A stretch of 64,000 bases of DNA. Origin: Hyphochytrium catenoides. Its lineage: Eukaryota > Sar > Hyphochytriomycetes > Hyphochytriales > Hyphochytriaceae. Under the pieces are notes generated by a model. The model was not told the DNA's origin. It made no database searches and worked only from the letters and a program-made list of their open reading frames with translations. The DNA lies in NCBI GenBank assembly GCA_900088475.1, contig FLMG01002348.1:6528-70527 (forward strand), in the 5' to 3' direction. Shown here in pieces: positions 1 to 12,200 of the stretch. Every line of letters starts with the position of its first letter. Position 1 is the stretch's first letter. The translations under genes and the position numbers were made by a program.

Positions 1-7
1 TACTGAC

Positions 8-3000
8 CTGTGACATGAACTCGTACGCGATTGAGCTGGAGCCGCATTGATTGGCACAGTTGGCGCACTGTAAATAGAGACGGAGAGCAAGAGTAGGAAA
101 TCTAGAGGCCAATGCGGTCACGTTCTCATGCACGAATTGAAGGATCTTTCTGGTTGAAATCTGTCCTTGCTTCTCCTAACAGTGATGGAGCCGTTAGTCG
201 CTAGAAGTCAAACATTAAAGCGATCAAGTTGGGAATCAAGTGGCCGATACCGGGAAAAAGGCAGTAGCAAGAACAGTGAGAGATTCATACATCTAATCTA
301 GGCTGAGAAACATTGAGGAAGATAGGTAAGGGAACATGAATCAGGGAAACAGGGGAAGAGCATGCATTCATAGCAAGAGGCAAAGCAGGTTATATGAAGC
401 TCTCTTCCAACCTTGTTCGTATGCACCTCCGACGCCAGCTGCAATGATGCGAATATCAAAGGTACAAGAGTATAGCGAATCCGCCTTACTCCTCCAAGAC
501 CGAAGAATGTTCTGGCAGCACGGTATATCTGCAATACGACACCGCCGTAAGTCAGAGTGTAAGTTCGGTAACTGTTTGGCAGAGCTCGGGTCAATCCCAA
601 CTATTTCAATGTCTGCGATGGGTGAATTCTCTACTAAGATTATCTGAAGGGTGGCGGAAAAGGACGGTTCAAGTAGAGCTAACACGAGGTCCATTCTATG
701 CACCTGCAAGAGGACTCCAGCATCATCGTTCTTCATGAGATGAATGGTCTTGGCCAAGAGGTACTGTTCTTGCACAAAGTCATCCTGTGCCAGGGTCATT
801 CAGAAGAAGGTAGCATTCTTAAGACGATCATAAGGTTCTTGGGCTTCAAGATTGCATTCAGCGCTTCCAAGATCCAAATCCTCAGCAGTAATAGCAAAGA
901 GGAACTGGCAATGATAGGGATGATATGGAGACTGCACGAAGCATTAATAGGCTTACTAGAGCCTATTAATGCTATAAAAGACGCTGATGAACTTGGCTAT
1001 ACACTGCAGGTCACTTACCTTCCCTTCATCATCAGCAGCACCCGATGTCTCCTTGTCCTCCTTAACGAGTGGCATGACGCAAGTGAACAGCTGTTCTACA
1101 ACTTGCGTCGAAGTGAGAGGAGTCCGGGTCTCTATCACCACTGCGAGCAGCTTCTTGGCTAGGTTTCGTCTGAAAAGGGGAGAAACCATCTTTTCCCCTT
1201 CTGGAAAGTTCTGAAGCTGAAGAGTTCTAATGGAAAGACCTTCTACAGCCGCGGATAGCTGCGACTCGAAGGCACGCAGTGCCCTTTCGCTGACAAATGA
1301 TATAAGGAATGGGGGTTAATCAATGGAGTTAGCACTAATTTCAAGGGTGAAGTATGAGGACGACAGATAGGAAGCGAGGAAGGTATATAGACGATAGGTC
1401 ACCCAGGGAGGACATAGTCGCCACAATGCTAGGGATGGCCCAGTGCCAGTATCACGAGTACCCGCTACCTTACTGTACCCATAAGATGTCACCAAGCTGG
1501 TGAGATCTGAGATGAAGGGGAGATAAAAATCGCAGGCCAACCTAGAGCGCTCTTGTGCAACCGGTGGTTCCCAATGCCTCTAGGTTCACATGGTGTCTGC
1601 TAGGTCGTCTTACCGTTCGTCGCTAGATGCGTTCTGCGTGCCCTTCAACATCATTATGCTTCTCTGGATACACCCATCAACCAACGGCTCTGCTCCACTT
1701 GTCACTTGTAGGGCAACTGCCTGCAACCGCTCTTGCAGAGCAACATAGGGAGAAAGACCGCTTGCGATAAGACTGTCGCTATTCTCCTGACAGAATTGCG
1801 CAACAGCATCAAAGGATGACAGCAGTTCCGAACTCTGGCCCTCCGTATTGGAGTCCATAGTGCGATCTAAAAGCTTCGAAAGTATGTCCGGAACTCTTGC
1901 CTCAGGACGTAGGAGCTTGCATGCGGTGAGGACTTGTCGATAGCTCTTCAGGATAAAGCTCCCAGGACAAATCTGTGAAGGTGGACGAGATGGACAGATT
2001 ACGAACATAAGGTTGGGGCAATGTCCCAACTTCTTCCTGAGGAGGGTCCCCTAACTTGAAATATATACTGGTCTATCTCCATAAAATTGGCCCAAACAGG
2101 AAAAAGATACTTGGCGGGCAAAGGGCCACTTGAACGTTTAAAAGAAATGAAGGGTCTACCAGAGTTAGGCATTCGCATAACTCTAAGCGAAAGCTAATGA
2201 CCGCTTTCTACAACGTAGATCACCCTCGTAATCAAAGATCAATCTGGTCGTCAACCATCGTACCTCCAGTAATGCAATCATCAGCGCCTGCTGAGAAATC
2301 GGCTCACGAGTGCAGAGAATACTCTCCAAGGCTTGCGGTAGGACAATCTATAACACATAAGATACGCATTAGAGAGGTTAAACGTCCTATGCTGACATCA
2401 TTATCAACCAATTCAGGAAAGTGTGTGGGCCACTAAGAAAAAGGGTAGTCCTGTGGCACTCGCTAAAAAATGTAGAAGAGAAAGGCCCGCTCAAAGACAT
2501 TTATGGTAAAATGACATCACAATACCACGATAGACGCATAACAGATGGGGGAACTCCACAACCTTCAGAAGCAAGAGGACGCGTCTCAAGAAGCCAACAG
2601 AAAATGGCAGTTCATAAGATGAGCTCAATGATCAACTGCTGTAGAGAATTGATAGAGGGTCAGTAAGAAAGTATCACCTTCGAGAAGGTATCAAGATCAA
2701 AAGCCACTAGCTGCTTAACGGAAGAAAGAGCGAAGCAAACCACTTGCTTAAGCTCCAATCTCTCCTCCTCAATCAAAGTTTTGGCCCTCACAGGGGCCTG
2801 CTGTTGATGCAGCCGTGCCCAGAGTTTGGAGCACTCTGAGAAGTTCGCCATAAGAAAGCTAAGAGAGTCTCCAGCAGAATTCTGAGCGCTAAAGATGTTA
2901 CATGAGGCGAACAATGAGGCATTTGGCGACACGCCGCTTAGACATTAGCGTGGCAGGGATGGCTCGCAGAGAGGGATAGGGCACCATCTATTGAACAAGA

Positions 3001-4054
3001 CAAGTTTGGGCGCTAGACAGTCAAGAGTAAAAAAGAGGAGTTGTCAGGTGATAGAGTTGTCAGGCGGTAGAAAGAGAAGGGCAGAGATCAGTATACCTTC
3101 CTTCCTTGCCTTTGTCCGGCAACGTCTCCTCCATGGCCTTTACTAGATAATGCCTAAGAAATATTGCTCTTAAAGGGTTTTGAATCCCTTTCACCATCTC
3201 CAGAAGGTCACTGAGAACTTCACTAGCAGAGAGCTGTTGCGCCTGTACGTATGCCGCACCAGCAGCCACCAATAAATAAAGTCGAGGAAGGATTGACTCT
3301 GTCTCTTGCACCCTTTGATAAATATTTAAGGTCAGCTTGATGTCGCTGTCCGGCCCAATCAACTCGAGGAAAAAGCTCTGAAGGTGCTGCATCTCCTCGA
3401 TAATATCAAAGTCTGCTCCAAGGAAAGGAAGAAAGAAGAAGGAAGGCGTGAGAGACTATATAGAGGTTATCGGAGTTAGTGGAAGAAGATGAACTATAGA
3501 ATAAGCGGAGAGGACAAGGAAACACTACCCTAGCGAATGTCCCTAACGAAGCCAATAAGATGCTTGAGCAGATTGGAACGAGATGCCACAAAGGTAGAGC
3601 ACTGATAAAGAGCTATGGCACAGAATGCCGATAATAGAGAGTTTAGGGTCATACAGGCTTCTTGATAGTTCTTGGGAGACAGTGCATCCGTCGCTAGCTC
3701 CTGCAGCATCTGGACTGCCAATTGCAGAGCAAGCTCCAGCTCTCCATCAACCTGTCAATTGTTACTCATGAATTGGTCATGAAATGGCCACAGGACACAA
3801 CCATGTCTTACTATTGCCCGCCGCATATGGAAGGCATTCTTCTTGATATTCGATTGGACCTGGAGCTGGGGTGGTTGTAGGTAGAGTTAGGGATATCAAC
3901 AGCGACCAAGACAGATAACGGATGCCTGCATACCAGGGATAACCTCTGCTCCTCCTTGTGGGCTTTCACCTGCACCGAAAGAAAGGGGTTGATGAAACGC
4001 TTTAGCTACCAGGACTTGAGATACATTCGTAAATCATCGTACGAGAGCTGCCAT
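8..4054 (-). CDS. VPS35: VPS35, retromer cargo-recognition subunit (3' end beyond window)
   Basis: VPS35 is the alpha-solenoid scaffold of the retromer coat, which retrieves cargo from endosomes. Exons in gene order are 4054-4043 (proposed start, MAAL), 3969-3934, 3865-3812, 3751-3655, 3412-3097, about 2890-2678, 2347-2264, 1972-1614, 1289-1019, 784-704, 528-412 and 175-8; phases agree at most joins. Diagnostic stretches are KKNAFHMRRAI, the SPKNYQEA join to FDIIEE, ILPRLYLLVAAGAAYV (VPS35 has IIPRLYLLITVGVVYV), GIQNPLRAIFLRHYLV, NFSECSKLWARL, RVPDILSKLLDR, GGVRRIRYTLVPLIFASLQL and ALRLYLQC...IAYEFMSQ. The order and spacing match the human protein as I recall it. A donor follows the last exon at position 7, so the C-terminal helices lie outside the window. 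The first exon (only four codons) is the weakest part. It is divergent from the plus-strand gene starting near 4191. Family identity is near certain. Confidence 0.93.
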
Positions 4055-4190
4055 CGAAGGATAATGAGGCTCGAAATGTCAACCTAGCCCACAACGGCCT
4101 GGTCTCCAAGTCCGTCCTTGCGTTAACGTGGATGTCCTTGCTTCGCTTGTTGAAGGGACTACGGCTGGCTCCCAAACGACAGCAGCTCCA

Positions 4191-5287
4191 ATGGCAAAGG
4201 ATGCAAACTGCAGCTCTCTGGGTGGAAGGAAGGAGAAGACGAGGTAAGCGGGGCTTCTGATGATGGTCAGCTCCATTGAAGATCAGAAGAGAAACGTCCC
4301 GAAACAGAGTTTTTGGGGCTTTCAGTGCTGCTGTTGCTCTCGGCATCCCGACATATTTCTTGTCGGTGTGTCCAGTCCCCTTTACCTGATCCAACACAAA
4401 ACCCCATCGAAATGTGCTCACGGTATGTCGTTAGCGGCTCTGATAGCACCTGCATGAGAACCATTCTGAGTTCAGATCTTCACCAGATGGAGGAGCGATC
4501 GATGATGAGCAAGGAAATGGACAGACGCCGCGAGAAAGCTCGCTCTCAGGGACCGACCTGTCTCCTAGCGACAACAGGATTGTCATACCTTCACTGAAGT
4601 CCATACTTCCGGCGTAGGCTTTCCTCTCAGTATGCGTGCTTAGGACGTCCCTACCATATTCCAAGTCAGGTCAGGTCAGTCCATAAAGATGCGTACGATA
4701 AGCAGCTAACTGTCTCCAATGACTTTAGAGATGTACATGTCACGGGGGCTAAGCGGCTTATTGCCAGAGCGTGGGGCTGAGCCATCTATGTCCGTGGGGG
4801 ACAGTGGCCTTCACGATATCCTGGCCGGAAGAAGCCCTGCACCACCCTTACCAAGTCCTCACACAAACTCTCAGGTGAGCAATAGAAACGGAAGCCTTTA
4901 CTCTGGCGGCCCGGACAAATGTTATATTTACAGCTTCAGCTGATACAACTATGAATTCCAATGCCATAGAACCGATCAGCTCTCAGCTCCTACCACCTTG
5001 GTGCTGCGGATTCCAACCTAACCTCTCAACAGCCCAATCGAAAGGACGCAGAGTTGTATAGTCAGCGCATGATCATCAGGTGAGCATGCGATGCCTCCCT
5101 CCTCCATCCCCTCGCTCCCATCCGCTTGCTCATTTCTATGTCGTCGTGAGTCGAGGGCTTTGCACTCCAAGGCTCCTAGCACCTTTCTTTAGCTTTCCCT
5201 TGGCTCCCTATTAACTCCGACATCACCAGGGCAAACTCAAGCCTTTTGCCTCTCGGTGCCGTCATGTCGGCAAAGGTTGTTGAATAA
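4191..5287 (+). CDS. Unidentified Ser/Pro-rich protein, multi-exon
   Basis: I do not recognise this gene. A plausible start is the ATG at 4191 (MAKDANCSSLGGRKEKTR, then the donor GTAAGC at 4244). Later exon-like stretches are about 4265-4425, 4450-4590 (acidic and Ser-rich, with SSPDGGAIDDEQGNGQ and SLSGTDLSPSDNR), about 4732-4874 (GLSGLLPERGAEP, RSPAPPLPSPHTNSQ) and about 4985-5081 (ADSNLTSQQPNRKDAELYSQ). A final exon appears to start near 5230 and ends ...GAVMSAKVVE at TAA 5285-5287. The composition looks like an intrinsically disordered protein, and no domain is visible. Several internal joins could not be made phase-consistent by eye, so the exon chain is provisional. It lies head-to-head with VPS35 and tail-to-tail with MKS1, whose stop is 125 bp away. 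Confidence 0.4.
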
Positions 5288-5411
5288 ATGGAATCTCATT
5301 CTTCCTGATCTGCACCTGACTGCGTCTCGCGTTGTTCGCCTCTGGTAAACGGGCGCTATATGGCCCTCTTCTTCCCCTAAGACTACACGTACGGGCTGCA
5401 CCACCTCTTCT

Positions 5412-7972
5412 CTACCGCGTGGGGCCTTCTTCAGATGGTAGGCCCGGATTAGCCTCTAAAGGAGGGCCCTTAAGGAGACTGAGGCGGGTAGCCTTAACCT
5501 TCTGCAAGAAACTTCCGAGGTCCTCACTCTTGATCTCACGAACGGCGGCGGAGGAGGGAACGACTCCTCTTCCCCTTCTTCTTAGAGAAGCGACAATATC
5601 GGCGACAGCTCGCTTTACACGAGGTGGCTCCTCTCTCTGGATCCAATCCTCTCCTTCGTCTCCTATCGCCCGTCCCTGTCTGACTACGTTAAAGCGCACT
5701 CTTACTTCTCCTGTGCTTTGTACCTGCACGCCGAACTTACTTCTTATCCACTGGAAGCCATCAATCTCTCTGTTCGAGCTCACTATGGCCAGGGGCTCTT
5801 TTAAGAATTGAGATCCGCCAATGAAGAAATCTGCTACTTGGTCCCGGATGGATCCTTGTGGTGTCCAACAGTGAACTGTCTCCAGACCTGACCCTGGGAC
5901 CAATGGTATTCGCAGGTACCCGTAGCCTTCAATGCGGTGCCGTTCCCAGAAATCCACGGAGAACACTCTTAAAACGAGCTCGTAGGATGGTAGGGAAAGT
6001 GATAATTCTTCTTCCCCCTGCCTCTGGATGATCTCGGTTTCAATGGGAAAGCAGAGATAAGCGACAGGAGTGGAAAGCCCCTTCTCTGGGTGTAGCCTTT
6101 CATCCTTCGACGGACGTATGACGTTACTTGCGGACTGCGTGACGCCTCCCATCATTAATTGCGTCTCTCCTCGGTCTCTTCCTGCATCCGAAGTCCCCAT
6201 CTCTTTATGAAAAGCCCACGCAGGACCGTCAGGGATTCGGGCTTCATACTCAACATAAAGCTGAGAGCCCTCAAAACCATGCAGAGAGGATAGCTCTAAG
6301 AAGAGATAGAAGCGCGCTTGTTCCTCATCTGCTAAGGTTGGAGTTATACCGCTTCCCGCCTGGCTCTCTCGACTCTGTATGCTCTTTTCATCCAAGTGCT
6401 CTTCGTAGGAAAGCATCTCCTCCAAGAGTAACGAGTCCTCCCACACCCTTTCCGAGTCATTTTCAATAACGTATTCATAAATGCTACCTCGAGCAGTGGT
6501 GATCTTGTAGCTCTGAAGGACCTCCCCTTGCTCGGGTAGAGGGGAAGCGCTTTGCTGGTTCTGTTGCCGATTAAGTTGCGATGGTCCAAAGGGAGGGCTT
6601 TCGGCTTCGGATACAGCTTCAGAAAAGGGTGGTGACACTTCAAGAAGCCCATTGCTGAATAGCTTAAGAGTGCAAAGGATCTCTTCTTGACTGTGCTCGC
6701 TTTCCTCCTAGAGGTATACAAGAGCGGAGATTGAGACCGTGTGAAGCGGGGCATCGCAGTGATAGATAAAGACTGAACTATCACGAAAGGAAATTGCCAA
6801 AGGGAGCCAAAAAGGGTTCTAAGCCTACCGAATGCTCCGTCTCGAGGTCGACTGCTGCCATTATGTACATGATCTTGAAGGGGAACTCTCTTAGCAGATG
6901 ACTGGCACCACCCTCAGCCAGCTGACTTTGCTGAGAGTTAGAGCGGTGAGGCAAGTTGACGACTTGGGCGCCAAGAGACGAGATAGGCTCTTGAGAGGTT
7001 GTGAGCTGCCTCCTTTTCTCCTGATGGTCAATATAGAGGTCAGGAAGTACGGTGCAGGGAATGTTAGAAAGAATTTCTGGGTCGGACTCTTGAGAGCGAA
7101 CTCATTGGGAAAAGAACGACAGGAGAAATGGACAGCAGCGAGACCCGGAAAGAGGATAAGGTAGTAGCACAGACAGAGAGATAAACGTCATGGCGCTCTA
7201 TTGGGCATAGGCAATGTCTTACGGTCTTTGATATGTAGCCATCTCTATCTATGTAAGTGAATAGGGCCAGATCCTGATCCTTAAAAGCATCCTGGTATGG
7301 TTGTCGATGTGATTCCTTCTTGAAGTAGCTCCGGTACTCGTCCTATGAAAGCCAAATGACAAGCTTATGAGTGATCCGTTACTCTCAAAAGGATGTACGA
7401 TAACTCCCAGCTAGCTAAGAGAGTGAGTGAGCCCGACTGTGGCAGCTCCCCGGTTCGCCTCTTTTCACTCTTCCTAAGTGATAGGCACCAAATAAGTAGC
7501 CCACCTCTAGCCTTGACTTCTCCTTAAGCCCCAATCGACTGAGAAACTCTTCTTCGTGCGTGTACCGTACATACTCCCTGCCAAAGAAAAAGTAGGGATG
7601 AGGTTCCGGACACAGCAACGGAAGGAGGAAATAATGGCACAAACGGCAGATAGTAGAGTCAAATCCCCGAATCATGATGTGATAGTCCTACCTCGGCCCA
7701 AACACTTTCTCCTGCCATTTGAAGGTTTTTACGATGGGCTCATGGGAAAGCTTTGGCCTACTACTTGGAGACGAAGCTTCTCCTACCTCCGCTCGGTTCT
7801 TCTTTCTGGGCTTAAGAGTGTGTGATACCTAAGGAGGTTAAGAACAATTTGGGACACATCAACGCCAGGACAGCACACGGAAGCTGATTCAAAGGACACC
7901 TACCTTCCGTATTGATACCTTTATTCTAAGGTTCTCAATGGGGTCACGAATGTTATAGTAAGCGGGCGCCAT
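5412..7972 (-). CDS. MKS1: MKS1-like B9-domain protein of the ciliary transition zone
   Basis: MKS1 with its B9-domain partners forms the MKS module of the ciliary transition zone, which gates entry of membrane proteins into the cilium. Exons in gene order are 7972-7904, 7828-7692, 7577-7505, 7342-7223, 7020-6829 and 6707-5412, giving about 630 residues (human MKS1 is about 560). The start MAPAYYNIRDPIENLRIKV matches the MKS1 N-terminus. Further matches are FKWQEKVFG, LFTYIDRDGY, FKIMYIMAAVDLE and EEILCTLKLFSNGLLEV. The B9 domain is in the last exon: VFSVDFWERHRIEGYGYLRI, then WTPQGSIRDQVADFFIGG, then FGVQVQSTGEVRVRFNVVRQ. The C-terminal tail is basic. A further short exon between 7223 and 7020 cannot be excluded. 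Its presence implies that this organism, or some stage of it, builds cilia. Confidence 0.93.
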
Positions 7973-8278
7973 CTTTCTGACTCCACGAAAACCGTACTTG
8001 TGGTATATTCTAGCCGGAAGGTGCTTCTTTGATGTCGATCACGGCATCCCGTACCGGAAGTGCAAGTATTACACTCCACCATCACCCGAAGCCCTAGAAC
8101 ACTTCATCATTCTTAGCTTTTCTTCGTCCTCTACTTACGCTTCGCATTGAGGGAAGCGGCGGCACCTCACTGTGCTCAAAGCAAGGGGACACCACAACAA
8201 TCCTAGCCTTTCTTGTCCTTCAGTAGACTACGCGCAAGGCCAGCTCTCAACCTTCGAGCTCTCTATCACCCAGTGTCA

Positions 8279-8626
8279 ATGCTTCCAGCGCCGCCAGCAG
8301 AGAAGAGTGATGCTGGTCGCGAAGCCAAGGGTAATGCATCCTCAAGCAGGAGCTTCAGAGCGCTTGCACCACGATAGAAACTCGAAAGGTCATCTTCTCA
8401 ACTGCTTTGACAAGAGAACATCGGTAATCAAACCTTTCTCTATACCATTGATAACTGATATACATAAGTATCGAGAATGCACGAATAGCCCCATATCAAA
8501 GAACGCTTTAGATTAATGATAACTAATAAGTCTTCTGTTTCTTGGGAATCTTCAAGACGTTTTTCTCTCTCTTTTTCTTTGCACCTCTTTCAACTATGCT
8601 CCCCTGCTTCTCACCTCAAGACCTTA

Positions 8627-8674
<48 letters not shown>

Positions 8675-9171
8675 GCTCTGTCTTTTTCTCTCGCATTCTC
8701 ACTCAGTTTCCTTCTCCTCCCTTTCTCTCTCCTTTCCTCTTCTCTCTTTCTCCGTCTCCTCTCTTTTACTATTCTCTGACTCTGTTCTCCGGCTCCCAAC
8801 TGTCTATCTTTCCCCTCTCGACTTTGACTGACCCTTTGATGTAGTCTTTCAAGTTGAGCGCCCCGCAGTTAGAACTACGTTCCCTAGTACGAACCCGATC
8901 AGTCGTCGTGACGAAGAATCACAGAGATCTGGAAGATCACTGCTTGGTACCCCTTGCAAGGAACAATGAACCTCACATGTTCCGACTCCTGAGGCAGCAG
9001 CAGAGATCAGTTAACTTAGGTGAAGACGCCAAGAAGCCTCAAGTTAAAGGGCCGACGAGTGCTCAGTACGCTGTTCTTGGCCGACCGTGCTCTAAAGTTT
9101 TTAGCAGCACTCTTTCCCCACCGTCAACTTTATTCTGTCACAGCTTCCTCTCCTATCCTGGCGGCTCCTAA
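8279..9171 (+). CDS. Small unidentified three-exon gene
   Basis: Three exons fit without a phase conflict: 8279-8330 (MLPAPPAEKSDAGREAK), 8845-8946 (VFQVERPAVRTTFPSTNP... then RRDEESQRSGRSLL) and 9020-9171 (GEDAKKPQVKGPTSAQYAVL..., stop TAA 9169-9171). The product is about 101 residues, polar at first and Ser/Pro-rich at the end. I recognise no family. The first intron holds a long CT microsatellite. It is divergent from MKS1 (start 7972), with about 300 bp between them. It could instead supply 5' exons of the adenylate-kinase-like gene that starts at 9250. Support is limited to consistent phases and canonical splice sites. Confidence 0.4.
8627..8677 (+). repeat. (CT)n microsatellite
   Basis: Nearly pure CT dinucleotide run with a few T or G interruptions, followed by a wider pyrimidine-rich zone to about 8780. 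It produces spurious Ser/Leu and Glu/Arg reading frames. It lies inside the predicted first intron of the small gene at 8279-9171. Confidence 0.9.
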
Positions 9172-9249
9172 TTTGCGTTGCGTTCCAGTCCTGCTAGCAC
9201 GGTCGCTAAACCGTACCTTGGTCTCTACAACGTAGAGAGCCTGTAAGCT

Positions 9250-12200
9250 ATGCCTTTCCTGTTGCGCGGCTTGCAGCGGACTGTCACCGCTAGGAGATAC
9301 AACTTCACAGGATACAAAGGCTTTAGAATCACCAACAAAAGAAAATCTTGGACCATACCAAGACAGGGTCTGGCTCCTGCTGTCACTACTACTTTGGGCC
9401 GAAGAGCTTTTTATATCGCTGCTGTGTTGCGGTCTAAGGCAGAAGCTTCCAGCCCTGTGAACAATGAAGATCTAGCATTGACTCATGATGCCATTGAGGA
9501 AGCCAACGACTCAGCAGCTTGGTACTCACCGGACTATGAAGGTTGGTCTCAATATAACTATATGCGCTATCGCTATCGTCTTCTATCTGTCGCTCCTCGA
9601 CGTCGCCCTCTCCCGACACAGCTTTCTCTAGCCCTATATAGTAAAACAGATGCAGCCCCACATGCGTTGGCACTAAGTGCCATGCTGTGTGAGACCCCAT
9701 GACTACGTAACCCAGATCTTTTTACCAAGCTTATTACCTCTCAGTCTCTGCCTCTTATGATGCTGATGACTCACTGATAACACAGACAGCGGAGATGAGG
9801 CGGAACCTCCTCGCCGCTTACAACGGCGCGCTTCAAGGGGAGGCTTTAGAGAGTTCATGAAGCGCAACATAGATTCGGCGGAGATCAAGGACCCGCAGAT
9901 TATCTTCAAGAAAGGTCAGAAGGGTCGTCTATCAAGTAGTTCGCTGTGACCGACTTCTTATTCCCGAGTCTTGCACCATTTGCTCTTATATATCTTACAT
10001 CTCTTGCTTGCCATGCTGGGCTAAATCTTTTCCTCGGTCTTTTGACTTCTCGGCCTGGTTCCGCGCTCTTCTTGATCTGCTCTCGTCCTACTGAGCAGAT
10101 CAATTCCTCAACGCCATATCTCTCTGACCATTCGTACCCTGAATTCGCTGCTGTAGTCATCTCTAACCTCCGCACGAAGTACGGACATGACTTGGTCTTT
10201 CCTAAATACCTGATTTGGCTGTGTGGAGCTCCCGGAGCAGGCAAAGGTTGAGTTTCGGCGGATGTATCGCTCTCATATCTCGTTTTTCGAATGGGACGAT
10301 CTTTCCAGCGGTCTTTTGCTCTCTTCCATTATCACAGCCATTTGCCTTTTCGGATACTGCTGACTTCGCCATCTTGAACTACCTCTAGGAACAATGACGC
10401 CGTACATCCTCAAGGAGACAGGGATTACTGCGCAACCCATTGTGGTAGGCGCCTCTTGTCTTCGTCCTAGCTAGTATTAAGAACGGCATCAACATAACAT
10501 CTCCTTCTACCCGGCAATATGTATGTCACTAGGTTAGCAATCTCTTAAACTCTCCACAAGCCCAGGAGATTAAGGCGAAGGGCAGGCTGCTTGGAGACCG
10601 AGAGGTGGGTTAAAGCTACTGCGCTGTATAGCTCCAGGGGCAGAGCACGAAGAAACAAGCATTGCCTCATAACAAGCGGCCAATTCTTGCTTAAGGCCTT
10701 GACAACCTCCCAAGTGGGGCTACGGAAATCGCTCTTTGACTAATCTACTTCGTTATATACATCTCCCTTAGGTTGTGGAAGAGCTTTTCGATGCACTAAT
10801 AGCACAGAAGAACGAGGCAGGTGGGACGGACCGCTTTGTCAAAATGTCTGGGACTGGACTAACTCAGCTCCTCATTACAGGTGTTGTGATTGACGGCTAT
10901 CCGCGAACCAAAATCCAAGCCGAATGTATCAAGTATGTCGCTGCCTTCTTACAAGCAACCTTGCTCTAGTCTCAGTAGGCCACAGAAAGATTGCTTCTGC
11001 GTATGCGGCCGAATCCTTCCTCACCCTTTCCTCTCATTATCAAAACTGGTGGCCGAAGTCAAGTCGACAGGCTCTCTCTCTCGCAAGTGCATCCCTGAAG
11101 CTCTTGCCTTCTTGTCTGACCTGGCACATCTCCAGTAACCCAACCGTCACAATAATGACCCAGTCCTCTTAACGCTTCATTGGCTGCTTTTCTTGGAACA
11201 GGCTGCTGTACGACTACATGCTTGAGACATACCGGAAGAACCTGGATAGAGAAGATTCGCCATACCCACGACCCGTTTTCCACATAGGTAGATCCACTTC
11301 TTTGTCCTTTTCAAGGAGCATGGCACATGGGCTTAACCCTTTTTCGTTGCCAGTTGTCCTGTATGTTGAAGAGGAAGAATCAGTAGCGCGCCAGATAGGC
11401 CGCGGCAGAGTTGTCTCTAAGCACAATCAGACAGTTAGAGCTACCGGCATTGGCAGGATGATTGAGGAGAGAGTGACAGACGTGAGTTTGGACGATAGAG
11501 GTATTTTGTTCACGGTTATGCAGTCGTTGATGATTTATTCCGCCACTCCACCCTTAGATTTCAGATACAGCGGCCAGAGATCGATATCGAATATTTAAAG
11601 AGCAGGTGTATGAAAGGTGAGTTCCGCCACAACATGGCCAATTCTCTTCCCACATGTGCACCTCCTTACTCTCGCAACTCACGTGCGTCAACTCTGACTC
11701 ATGTAGTCTAATGGTCATCAAGAACGCCTTCCACTTTCACTTCATTGATGCCGGCCAACACATCCAGGAGGTCATGAGGCTTGTAAAGCAAGGTGAGTAT
11801 ACATCCGGCACCTTCCGCCTATCCTTTAAGGGGAAGCATTGCAGAGTGAGAGACGCTCGCTTCATCAAACTCATCGTGGGGGGTTTAGACCCAAGAACGG
11901 GATGAGTGACTGCTCTCAGAACTTCCCTAGAACTTCTGGATCTATTATTCTCGGTGTCATCAACTCCTGATAACGGAACTGTTTGTTGATGTCAGAGTTT
12001 GAGTACCAGTCTAGCATGGAGCTCAGTGATGAGGCCTTGGTAAAGGTGCGTAGCCAACTTGCGATCCAGGCAAATTTGCGGATAGGGCTAGCTGGCTAAG
12101 TTGGGGCCAAGTAAAAGTCAACGCTAACCCGATATGCCATTTAACAGGTTCGTCAGATGCCCAAGGCCAGTAGGTTGATAGAAAATGCACGGATGGAGCT

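Noticed and set aside
5332-5811. 159-codon plus-strand frame
   Set aside because: It is antisense to the last exon of MKS1, whose B9 domain is unmistakable.
8516-8844. Overlapping Ser/Leu-rich plus frames and an Arg/Glu-rich minus frame
   Set aside because: They are translations of a CT microsatellite and do not look like genes.
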